From contig JAJDEI010000270.1 of NCBI GenBank assembly GCA_029259845.1, positions 1 through 32,174 on the forward strand: a stretch of 32,174 nucleotides of DNA. Reading direction: 5' to 3'. A program made the position numbers and the translations under genes. Under the pieces are notes generated by a model. It saw only the letters and a program-made list of their open reading frames with translations. It did not search any database and was not told the origin of the DNA. Origin of the DNA: Planctomycetaceae bacterium. Its GTDB lineage: Bacteria > Planctomycetota > Planctomycetia > Planctomycetales > Planctomycetaceae. Of this stretch, positions 1 through 9,380 are shown piece by piece; within the stretch, counting starts at the first letter, position 1; each line of letters begins with the position of its first letter.

Positions 1-150
1 CAATGATCGACCCCAATGATCGACCCCAATGATCGACCCCAATGATCGACCCCAATGATCGACCCCAATGATCGACCCCAATGATCGACCCCAATGATCG
101 ACCCCAATGATCGACCCCAATGATCGACCCCAATGACCGACCCCAATGAC
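1..150 (+). repeat. 13-bp minisatellite reaching into the psd start
   Basis: The unit CAATGATCGACCC is repeated head to tail: ten perfect copies (1-130), an eleventh with one T-to-C change (131-143) and a partial twelfth (144-150). The array continues beyond the left edge, so its full length is unknown. Because 13 is not a multiple of 3, each copy presents its ATG in a different frame. Every frame meets one TGA per 39 bases, and that TGA always overlaps the ATG of another copy as ATGA. The psd start at 133 is the ATG of copy eleven. Confidence 0.97.
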
Positions 151-1188
151 AATTCGAGCTTGCTGATGACCGACGAAGACGACGCATCCATTCCTGTGGC
201 AGACGGCATGCTGCCGCCCGAGCCGCTGGATGCACGGCTTGGTTCCATCCAGCCCGGTGGCGGAACCGTAATGCGTCTGGAATTGCTCTGGGGGCACGTC
301 CGCCGCTGGTGGTTGCGGACGTTTCGTGCCTCGTTTGTGCGCCGGATGCAGCAGACGCGGCAGGGGACCGAGAACGGATGCCCACACGAGGTCCTCGACC
401 CGCGGGACCTCAAATACTATCAGAATCAGAGGGGCTACCGGTGGGACGCGGCGGACGACCCGTTCACCTGGAGGGACCGCCTGCCGTTTGCCCGCGCGGG
501 ACTTGCGGAACTGGTGTTGTTTTCGCTGCTGTGCTTTGGCGGAGCCGTGCTGGTTGCGGGGCTGCTGGCGACGGCGAATTGGGGAATCGCCGGGAAAATC
601 GTCGGCGGGAGTGTGGTCGCCGGGTTGTTGATTGTGGGCGGGCTGATCGTGTGGTTTTTCCGCGATCCGCACCGGCAGATTCCGACGGCTGCCGGGACGC
701 TCGTCTCTCCGGCGGACGGCAAGGTGGTCACCATCGAACGCATTGGGCACGACGAATTCGTTGGCGGACCGGCGGTGCTGGTGGGGATTTTCCTGTCGAT
801 CTTCAATGTGCACATCAACCGGTCTCCGTTTCGGGCGCGTCTGATCGGCCTGACGTATCGGCCCGGGAAGTTTCTGAATGCTCTCAAGCCGGAGTCGGTC
901 CAGGAAAACGAGCGGCTCGAGCTCCGTTTGCAGTCGATCGACCATCCTCAATACCGGTTCCGGGCCCGGCAGATCAGCGGTGCCATCGCCCGGCGGATCG
1001 TGTGTTGGATCAAGCCGGGGGATGACCTGGAGGCCGGGGAAGCATTCGGCATGATCAAGCTCGGCTCCCGGACCGAATTGATTCTTCCCGATGTCCCGGA
1101 GCTCGAACTGCAGGTTCGCATTGGAGAGCATGTAAAGGCGGGGACAAGCGTGATCGGGAAGTTCACGGTTGGTTCCCACGGGACGTAG
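133..1188 (+). CDS. psd: Phosphatidylserine decarboxylase proenzyme
   Basis: The enzyme decarboxylates phosphatidylserine to phosphatidylethanolamine at the membrane. The C-terminal half has the family signatures: FFRDPHR near residue 175, SPADGK near 192, FNVHINRSP, and FGMIKLGSR, where cleavage before Ser312 would create the pyruvoyl cofactor. Two hydrophobic segments (about 124-146 and 154-176) precede the catalytic domain. The short-type family is usually about 200-230 residues, so the ~115-residue N-terminal extension is long, although residues 85-120 look like real protein. The start is uncertain: the ATG at 133 lies in a minisatellite unit, and in-frame ATGs follow at 166, 208 and 271. 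An in-frame TGA at 121 rules out an earlier start. The gene is followed by pssA, which makes its substrate. Confidence 0.93.
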   Translation: MTDPNDNSSLLMTDEDDASIPVADGMLPPEPLDARLGSIQPGGGTVMRLELLWGHVRRWWLRTFRASFVRRMQQTRQGTENGCPHEVLDPRDLKYYQNQRGYRWDAADDPFTWRDRLPFARAGLAELVLFSLLCFGGAVLVAGLLATANWGIAGKIVGGSVVAGLLIVGGLIVWFFRDPHRQIPTAAGTLVSPADGKVVTIERIGHDEFVGGPAVLVGIFLSIFNVHINRSPFRARLIGLTYRPGKFLNALKPESVQENERLELRLQSIDHPQYRFRARQISGAIARRIVCWIKPGDDLEAGEAFGMIKLGSRTELILPDVPELELQVRIGEHVKAGTSVIGKFTVGSHGT

Positions 1189-1275
1189 CCCGCAGGCTTG
1201 TTTCAATCACCACTCCACCACCACCCGCGAGTCCACAACCCACGACTCCACAACACGCTCATGAAACGAATATCC

Positions 1276-1351
1276 GGGGTCAGGCACCATTTTCGGCCAT
1301 CACGTGCATTGAGTCGGAGACCGCTTCCTGCCAAAAATGGTGCCTGACCCC
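1276..1351. repeat. 76-bp palindromic repeat, copy 1
   Basis: The ends GGGGTCAGGCACCATTTT (1276-1293) and its exact reverse complement (1334-1351) form an 18-bp perfect stem around a 40-base centre, in the psd-pssA spacer. The reverse complement of the whole 76-bp unit aligns without gaps to 27803-27878 at about 60 of 76 positions, so it is a dispersed element and not a chance hairpin. By appearance it resembles REP-type elements mobilised by REP-associated tyrosine transposases; no such transposase is in the window. Confidence 0.9.
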
Positions 1352-1382
1352 CACCCAGTGAACGCTTACCCACTGCTCCCCC

Positions 1383-2219
1383 ATGAAACGTCCGCGAATG
1401 ATCGCCGTGCTGCCGACGATGCTCACGCTGGGCAATGCCGCCTGTGGGTTCGGGGCGATTACGTTCGCCGCCAAGTTGGGGCCTGAATTTGCCGCGGGCA
1501 ACCACTTGCTGGTCGCCTCGCTGCTGATCTTCCTGGGGATGGTGTTCGACATGCTGGACGGCAGTGCCGCGCGGCTGACGAACCAAACGAGCGACATCGG
1601 GGCACAGCTCGACAGCCTGTGCGATGCCATCACCTTCGGTGTGGCTCCGGCGTTTCTGATGCTGCAGTTCGTGGGACACGACCACGTGGGGCCAAACGCG
1701 GGGCTTGTCTTCAGTGGGTACACGGGACGTTTCTTGTGGACGGTTGCCGCGCTGTACGTTTTGTGTGCGGTGATGCGGCTGGCCCGCTTCAACGTGGAAA
1801 CCGACGAAGAGGACACGCACGCCTACTTCAGCGGACTGCCCTCGCCTGCGGCTGCAGGGACGGTGGCCGCGTTTCCGATCGGCATGCGCGAGCTGTTGAA
1901 CATCGCCGAGACGACCGCGTCGCCCCACCTGGCGGCATGGCTCGTCCCAGGCGCCAAAACTGCGCTGGTGCTGGTCACACTGGCGGTTGCCTGTTTGATG
2001 GTTTCGCGGGTCCGGTATCCGCATCTGTTCAACCTGTGGTTTAGTGGTCAGCAGACACGGCGGCACGTGATTCAACTGGTGTTTGCGATCGCAGCGCTGT
2101 TTTGGATCCACGAGTTGGCATTTGCGGTGATTTTCTCGTTCTACGCGCTGGCAGCTCCGGCGCGTGTCCTGTGGACGCAGGTGGTCGGTCGCAGGCTTTA
2201 CAGATCACCGCAGGGTTGA
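1383..2219 (+). CDS. pssA: CDP-diacylglycerol--serine O-phosphatidyltransferase
   Basis: It makes phosphatidylserine from CDP-diacylglycerol and serine in the inner membrane, the step before the psd product. The CDP-alcohol phosphotransferase signature D-x2-DG-x2-AR-x8-G-x3-D-x3-D is complete: Asp56, Asp59-Gly60, Ala63-Arg64, Gly73, Asp77 and Asp81. The 278-residue protein is strongly hydrophobic with several membrane segments, and the N-terminus (LPTMLTLGNAACGFGAI) is typical of the Gram-positive-type PssA family. No good ribosome binding site is visible before the ATG. The gene lies 194 bases after psd on the same strand, with a palindromic repeat between them, so co-transcription is likely but not proved. 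Confidence 0.95.
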   Translation: MKRPRMIAVLPTMLTLGNAACGFGAITFAAKLGPEFAAGNHLLVASLLIFLGMVFDMLDGSAARLTNQTSDIGAQLDSLCDAITFGVAPAFLMLQFVGHDHVGPNAGLVFSGYTGRFLWTVAALYVLCAVMRLARFNVETDEEDTHAYFSGLPSPAAAGTVAAFPIGMRELLNIAETTASPHLAAWLVPGAKTALVLVTLAVACLMVSRVRYPHLFNLWFSGQQTRRHVIQLVFAIAALFWIHELAFAVIFSFYALAAPARVLWTQVVGRRLYRSPQG

Positions 2220-2250
2220 CAGACTCGGTCTCTGGGGCGGTACATATAAT
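2216..2250 (+). promoter_or_regulatory. Possible promoter for ribE-rsmA
   Basis: A perfect TATAAT lies at 2245-2250, and a TTGACA overlaps the pssA stop at 2216-2221. The 23-base spacing is too long for a classical sigma-70 pair, so the -10 may act with another upstream element, or the match may be chance. The position, about 200 bases before ribE, would give a long leader. Confidence 0.35.
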
Positions 2251-2354
2251 CATGGCCGCGGAGCGTTGTCCGCGACCGCTTTTCGGCAGTCGCCCGAAAC
2301 CGCCGCTTGCCGATTCTTGGAACGCGGGACTTTTGGAACGCGGGGCGACGCGAT

Positions 2355-2386
2355 TTCCCGATGCGGTGCTAAGCCGCAAGCGGGAA
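2355..2386 (+). other. Hairpin in the ribE leader
   Basis: TTCCCG (2355-2360) pairs with CGGGAA (2381-2386), and TGCGG (2362-2366) pairs with CCGCA (2374-2378), leaving a 7-base loop and small bulges. It sits 62 bases before the ribE start. The conserved FMN-riboswitch blocks were not recognised, so no regulatory role is claimed. Confidence 0.5.
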
Positions 2387-2447
2387 GGGTGGCGTTGCGG
2401 AAGGCCGGAGGCGGAATGCGTTGGACTTTACTTAGAGCAAGGGATTG

Positions 2448-3050
2448 ATGTTTACGGGACTGGTTGAGGGACGGGGCGTTGTCGCTGCGATGACACCGGA
2501 TGACGGGACGGTCGAGCTGGCGATTTCTCCGCCGCCGTCCATGCTGCCTGCCGGAGCGGCGATTGGGGACAGCGTGGCCATCGACGGATGCTGTCTGACT
2601 GTCGTCTCGTGTGCCGATGATTGCTGGGCCTTTCAGGCGGGGGAAGAGACCCTTTCCAAGACGTCGCTCGGCCGGCTGTCCGTGGGGGATGCGGTCAATC
2701 TGGAGCGTTCACTGCCGGTCAACGGACGGCTGGGCGGACACTTTGTGCAGGGGCACGTCGACGGGACGGGCGTGGTGGATGAGGCGGTGCAGGACGGGGA
2801 GTGGACGACGATGTGGTTCCGGATTCCGGAATCACTCTCACGGCTGATGGTCCCCAAAGGCTCCGTTGCCATCGATGGAGTCAGTCTCACGCTTGTCAAC
2901 GTGGAACCGGAACGCTGCAGTGTCGCGCTCATCCCTCACACGCTGGAGCTGACCACGTTGGGGCTGCGAAGAGTCGGAGACGCGGTGAACATCGAGACGG
3001 ACATCCTCGGCAAGTATACGATCAAGTTTCTGGAGGACGCCCGAGCCTGA
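2448..3050 (+). CDS. ribE: Riboflavin synthase alpha chain
   Basis: It converts two 6,7-dimethyl-8-ribityllumazine molecules to riboflavin plus a pyrimidine, the last step of riboflavin synthesis. The 200-residue length fits the family. The start MFTGLVEG is the classical N-terminus, and the two internally similar lumazine-binding halves are visible, each with a conserved histidine: GGHFVQGHVDGTG in the first and IPHTLELTT in the second. The ATG at 2448 is preferred to a TTG directly before it; AAGGG lies just upstream. The TGA overlaps the ATG of rsmA as TGATG, so the two are probably translationally coupled. Other riboflavin genes are not in the window. Confidence 0.96.
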   Translation: MFTGLVEGRGVVAAMTPDDGTVELAISPPPSMLPAGAAIGDSVAIDGCCLTVVSCADDCWAFQAGEETLSKTSLGRLSVGDAVNLERSLPVNGRLGGHFVQGHVDGTGVVDEAVQDGEWTTMWFRIPESLSRLMVPKGSVAIDGVSLTLVNVEPERCSVALIPHTLELTTLGLRRVGDAVNIETDILGKYTIKFLEDARA

Positions 3051-3982
3051 TGAAGGACGCCAATCGACAGACACGCTCTTACCTGATGAAGCTCCTCGCG
3101 GACCAGGGGTTTCATCCGCGGACGGACCTCGGACAAAACTTTCTCATCGACCTGAATCTCGTCGATTACATCGTCGATTCGGGCGAAATCACCGCCAACG
3201 ACGTCGTGTTGGAGATCGGTGCCGGGACCGGCGGGATGACCACCCAGTTGGCGCATCAGTCGGCGGCGGTCATCTCAGTCGAAGTCGATACGAACATGCA
3301 CCGCCTCGCCAGCGCGGCCGTCGCGGGTTACGAGAACGTGACGTTGCTGCGTTGCGATGCGCTGAAGAACAAGAACTGCTTTCACCCGGCTGTGCTGGAG
3401 GCCATTGGGGAGCAACTGGACGTCGCCCCGCAGCGGCGGCTCAAGCTTGTCGCCAATCTGCCGTACAGCATTGCGACCCCGGTCGTCTCGAACCTGGTGG
3501 TGACTGACCTGCCGTGGGTGCGGATGGTGGTGACGATTCAGCACGAACTGGGCCAGCGGATGCGTGCCAAGCCAGGGACGCCGCACTACGGTTCGCTCAC
3601 TGTGTGGCTCCAATCGCAGTGCCATGTGAAGCAGCTCAAGAAGCTGGGCCCCACGGTGTTCTGGCCGCGCCCTCAAGTCAACTCGGCCATCATGAGAATC
3701 ATCCCCGACCCGTCAGCAGCGGCGCTCATTGCGGATCGGCGCTTCTTTCAGGACTACGTACGTCGATTGTTTCACCAGCGCCGCAAGCTGTTGCGTAGCG
3801 TGCTGGTCGGCATGTACCGGAAGCAAACAGGCAAACAGCAGATCGACGAAGTGCTCGCCTCCGCAGAGTTGGGCGAGACGGCCCGCGCGGAGGAACTCTC
3901 CGTTGAGACGCACGTTGAACTGGCGAATCGGCTGCATGCTGTGATGGGCGGAGCCGTCGCTGCATCGGCTGAGGGAATGTGA
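3050..3982 (+). CDS. rsmA: 16S rRNA dimethyladenosine transferase (KsgA/RsmA)
   Basis: It dimethylates two adjacent adenosines in the 3'-terminal helix of 16S rRNA, using S-adenosylmethionine, late in 30S assembly. The 310-residue protein has the family order: LGQNFLID (residues 27-34), the SAM-binding loop EIGAGTGGMT (55-64), the acidic end of the second strand (SVEVD), and the catalytic NLPY at 136-139. The C-terminal part has the usual basic helical region. The reading frame is open upstream inside ribE, but the ATG at 3050 fits the family N-terminus and overlaps the ribE stop, so it is taken as the start. Confidence 0.96.
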   Translation: MKDANRQTRSYLMKLLADQGFHPRTDLGQNFLIDLNLVDYIVDSGEITANDVVLEIGAGTGGMTTQLAHQSAAVISVEVDTNMHRLASAAVAGYENVTLLRCDALKNKNCFHPAVLEAIGEQLDVAPQRRLKLVANLPYSIATPVVSNLVVTDLPWVRMVVTIQHELGQRMRAKPGTPHYGSLTVWLQSQCHVKQLKKLGPTVFWPRPQVNSAIMRIIPDPSAAALIADRRFFQDYVRRLFHQRRKLLRSVLVGMYRKQTGKQQIDEVLASAELGETARAEELSVETHVELANRLHAVMGGAVAASAEGM

Positions 3983-3994
3983 TCGTCGACCGTC

Positions 3995-4016
3995 CCCACG
4001 GGGCGTTGCCCGTGGG
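3995..4016 (+). repeat. Hairpin after rsmA
   Basis: CCCACGGG (3995-4002) pairs exactly with CCCGTGGG (4009-4016) around a 6-base loop, 13 bases after the rsmA stop. No T-run follows. A decayed relative follows psd at about 1177-1195. It may help end transcription or protect mRNA ends, but this is inference. Confidence 0.5.
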
Positions 4017-4092
4017 CTTGGTCATCTCATGTCACCACCCATCCACCCATCCACAACTCACAACCTACCACTCACCCCCTGTGACGGAGTGA

Positions 4093-6604
<2,512 letters not shown>

Positions 6605-6799
6605 CGCGGTCCCGCTCGCTGCCCAATCGCTTCACGTCCCCGAAGACTCTGCGACTGCTGCCACTCACGCAGAAACAGCCGGAAATAGCAGAATGGCACT
6701 CTGCCAAAATGGTTGCGGTCACCCGATTCCGGGTACGATGGTGACGCTTGAGTGACAGCAGCGACTCACGATTGACGTAAGTCATTGGGACCGGCGGAG

Positions 6800-7144
6800 A
6801 CGCCTGATCGGTTGATGGGTTAAGGCAGTTTGAAGTCGGCGTGGTTGTTGGCCACTGGACTTCCCCTGTACTCTGGCCGGTGATCTGATTTGGGCATTTT
6901 GCCGGTTGCATCGCGGGGTCGTCCCGCAGTACGGGATGATCATTGAGGTCTTCGGCGGCGGCGGCGATTGCAAAGATTCGCTGGGCGAACATCGCCTGCG
7001 GCTCCCGGACAGCGGATCACGCCGGTCCGGCAGGCATCCACTGATCCCCTCGATGAGTCCCAACCGTCGATCGCCCCCCCCGCAGCAACAACAGCCCCGT
7101 CTCGGACGTCAGCCGCCCGCCATTGACGTCGCGGCCACCATGAA
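6800..7144 (-). pseudogene. IS1380-type transposase N-terminal remnant
   Basis: Minus-strand translation gives pieces of an IS1380-family transposase in consecutive frames. From about 7144 comes GGRLTSETGLLLLR, then DRRLGLIEGISGCLPDRRDP. After a frameshift or small deletion near 6995-7012 comes MFAQRIFAIAAAAEDLNDH and LRDDPAMQ (6992 to about 6890). A further shift gives a decayed SSGQQPRRLQTALTHQ (about 6865-6805). The order matches the family, which has DAGxLLLRExDRRLGL and AQRIxxxALGYEDLNDHxxLRxDP at its N-terminus. The catalytic part and the terminal inverted repeats are absent, so it is a dead fragment. Confidence 0.68.
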
Positions 7145-7300
7145 TACTTCACGGCCTCCGGACTACAAAGGCTTCAAGGATTTGTTTCTTGCGCAAATCC
7201 CTGACGTCCGCTGAGAACCACGGAAGAAACGGAAGGGATGGAAACAAGGACGGTCTGTTGTTCAGAGCCGTCGCCGCATCGGCGATGAGGGGGCCGAGGG

Positions 7301-7350
7301 ATTCGCCCCATTCGCGGTTCCCTGTTTTCAACCGCGAATCACACGAATGC
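7301..7350 (+). repeat. 50-bp hairpin repeat, copy 1
   Basis: The core TTCGCGGTT (7311-7319), a 10-base loop CCCTGTTTTC and AACCGCGAA (7330-7338) form a perfect 9-bp stem. The same 50-bp unit recurs at 30671-30720 with 43 of 50 identical positions, an identical loop, and a C-G stem pair replaced by T-A. The rest of 6605-7575 outside the listed items shows no convincing gene. Confidence 0.85.
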
Positions 7351-7416
7351 GACGAATGAAATCTCGCATCAACGCAATCGATACCGACTTCCTTCCGTGA
7401 TTTCCGTGTGTTCTTT

Positions 7417-7444
7417 GGTTCCTGTTCCGTGGTTCCTGTTCCGT
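7417..7444 (+). repeat. 14-bp tandem duplication
   Basis: GGTTCCTGTTCCGT occurs twice in a row (7417-7430, 7431-7444) and is followed by a third start, GGTT. Related 'ttccgtg' strings lie just upstream, and their complement (ccacggaagaaacgg) lies near 7215, so the block is a decayed simple repeat. No function is apparent. Confidence 0.8.
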
Positions 7445-7487
7445 GGTTTTTCGTTTCGGCCCTGCCGCGCTGGGTGACATCCGGTCA

Positions 7488-7559
7488 CGCGATGGCCTGA
7501 GATTCAGTGGAAGAATTTGGCTGTCTCACCCATTCTTCACCACGTCTCAGGCCATCGCG
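7488..7559 (-). repeat. 72-bp long hairpin downstream of the diguanylate cyclase
   Basis: CGCGATGGCCTGAGA (7488-7502) and its exact reverse complement (7545-7559) form a perfect 15-bp stem. Inside it, GTGGAAGAAT and ATTCTTCACCAC can pair further around a short loop. It begins 17 bases after the stop of the minus-strand GGDEF gene, where it could act as a transcript end or 3' stabiliser. No T-run follows, so a simple intrinsic terminator is not supported, and it may be a dispersed repeat. Confidence 0.75.
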
Positions 7560-7575
7560 CCACCTCCCCTCTCAG

Positions 7576-9081
7576 TCAACGGATGAAATGCCCGCCTTTG
7601 CAATCGCTTTCAAGCGACAATGCGGCAGCGGTGGAACGGCTCGTCACCCGGTTGCGTCCGGCGTTCTTGGCGGCGTACAGGCATTGATCGGCCACTCGGA
7701 CGAGGTCGTCTGTCCTTTGCGTGCCGTCGCCCAACTCGGCGACACCGAAGCTGGCGGTGACGCTCAACTGTGCGCCGTTCGAGAGGAACGGGTGCTCTGC
7801 GATTGACTGACGCAGAAACTCAGCCAGTTCGCTCGATTGGTGCTCGTCGATTCCCGGCAGCGCGGCGATGAATTCCTCGCCGCCGTAACGGGCGATGACC
7901 GCCGAATCCGGCAGGGCGGCCTTCCACAGCCGCGCCAGTTCCCGCAGCACATCATCCCCCGCCTGATGGCCGAAGTCGTCGTTGACGTTCTTGAAGAAAT
8001 CAACATCGCTCATCACCAACGAGAGCGGCGCCCCCTCGGCAACCGCCTGTTGGACGAGCGAATGAAGCTCCTGCTGAAACGTCGCATGGTTATACAACCC
8101 GGTGAGACCGTCCCTGCGGGCCATTTCTTCCACACGCCGAAACAGCAGCGCGTTTTTGATGCCCAGGCCGTAGATGTTGGCCAGCGTGCTCAGCATCCGC
8201 TCCAAATCGGGAGAAAGCTGCTCCAGATGGCTGACCACGATCAGGCCGAGCAAATCCCCGCCCGCCGTCAGTGGGGCGACCGCATCCGGCAACGGGCCGT
8301 TGAAGTCCGCTTCCGCTTGAAAATTCGTATCATTGAGCGCCCGCTCGCGCGTCCAGATCAATCGCTGCCGGATGACCCAGGCACCGATTCCATGCTCCGC
8401 GTGCGGGACATAGTCCGACGGCTTCTGCTCTTCAGGCGAGAGGGGATTGAATAACGTTCGCCCTGTCGCATCCCAGAGATAGACCTCGCACGTGCGGCAA
8501 CTCAACGAAGTTATTGCCGTGCTGACGATCGCCGGGACCAGCGTGTCAAGGTCGAGGTTCATCGACACGAAACGGCCGATATCTTCCAGTGTTTCCAGTA
8601 GCTCCGGAAAACGAACCGCGTCCACGTCCTGCTTCTCCTCCGCTGATGCAGCAGCCGCGGCTTGGTCGCCAAGTTTGGGGCCGGAGTGTGCCGGAGATGG
8701 CTGGTCCGCGTCACCCGCCGTGTGATGTCCCGGCTCGTCGACGGCACCCCGCAAACATCTCGCCAGGGTCGTGACGAACCCGCTGAGAATGATCAGTTCC
8801 ATCACCAACGCAACGGCGAACCGCCCGCCCGTTCCGCCATCGGGTCCGCCGCTCAAGATCGCCTCCGCCAGAACTCCAGTTGCACCAATGGCCAGCGCAG
8901 CGAAGACCCATCGGGTCCGTGCCGACACGGACACCATCACAATCGGCAGCAGCAGGCTCGCGAAAGTCACGGCGCCACCGGTCCCCTGCCAATGCGCTCC
9001 CCAAAACACCGCCAGCGGTGCCAGCGCACTCGTCAGCAGGACGAGCCTTCGGGGATGCGTGTTGTGCAAGGATTGGACCAT
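7576..9081 (-). CDS. Membrane diguanylate cyclase (GAF-GGDEF)
   Basis: It probably makes cyclic di-GMP from two GTP. From the ATG at 9081 (501 residues) the order is: hydrophobic N-terminus with about four membrane segments (residues ~15-105), an Ala/Glu-rich linker, a GAF-like domain (~155-310), then the GGDEF domain with RDGLTGLYNH, SDVDFFKNVND and an intact ARYGGEEF active site (GGEEF at 400-404). The allosteric RxxD site five residues before the active-site glycines is replaced by PDSA, so classical product inhibition is probably absent. A TTG start at 9138 would add 19 residues, but the ATG with AGGG nearby is preferred. The activating ligand is unknown. Confidence 0.9.
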   Translation of the reverse strand: MVQSLHNTHPRRLVLLTSALAPLAVFWGAHWQGTGGAVTFASLLLPIVMVSVSARTRWVFAALAIGATGVLAEAILSGGPDGGTGGRFAVALVMELIILSGFVTTLARCLRGAVDEPGHHTAGDADQPSPAHSGPKLGDQAAAAASAEEKQDVDAVRFPELLETLEDIGRFVSMNLDLDTLVPAIVSTAITSLSCRTCEVYLWDATGRTLFNPLSPEEQKPSDYVPHAEHGIGAWVIRQRLIWTRERALNDTNFQAEADFNGPLPDAVAPLTAGGDLLGLIVVSHLEQLSPDLERMLSTLANIYGLGIKNALLFRRVEEMARRDGLTGLYNHATFQQELHSLVQQAVAEGAPLSLVMSDVDFFKNVNDDFGHQAGDDVLRELARLWKAALPDSAVIARYGGEEFIAALPGIDEHQSSELAEFLRQSIAEHPFLSNGAQLSVTASFGVAELGDGTQRTDDLVRVADQCLYAAKNAGRNRVTSRSTAAALSLESDCKGGHFIR

Positions 9082-9380
9082 GGGACCCTGGAATGCAGGA
9101 CGAACCGATTCTTGAGAGCGCGGGACGAAAGAGCGCAAGCGTCGAGCACCTGTCCCGAACGTTCTCCTTTCTCTTTAACGCGAACCGCCACGCAGAGTTC
9201 ACGATCATGGAAACGATTCCCGGCAATTGCAATCGCGAAAGTCCGCTTGTAGGACGTTCATTTTTCGAACATGACGCGGAAACGGGAGAGCGGTCTTTCG
9301 TAACTGCAATGGGATGCGAACCATGCGCCCTCGGACATCACCCGGACGCTGCCAATGTTGCAAGTTGGCAACAGACTCCG
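9082..9380. other. Spacer between cyclase and SDR genes
   Basis: This 299-base stretch holds no convincing gene on either strand. It should contain the promoter of the minus-strand cyclase gene, but no clear -35/-10 pair was picked out. Confidence 0.4.

Noticed and set aside
1..150. CRISPR array
   Set aside because: The repeats are contiguous 13-bp units without spacers; it is a minisatellite.
1276..1351. tRNA-like gene because of the 76-base length
   Set aside because: There is one long terminal stem only; no cloverleaf arms, anticodon loop or T-loop consensus.
2250..2447. FMN riboswitch before ribE
   Set aside because: The conserved RFN sequence blocks could not be found; only a local hairpin is visible.
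6906..7214. Plus-strand 102-codon gene
   Set aside because: It is antisense to the IS1380-type fragment, which explains the open frame.
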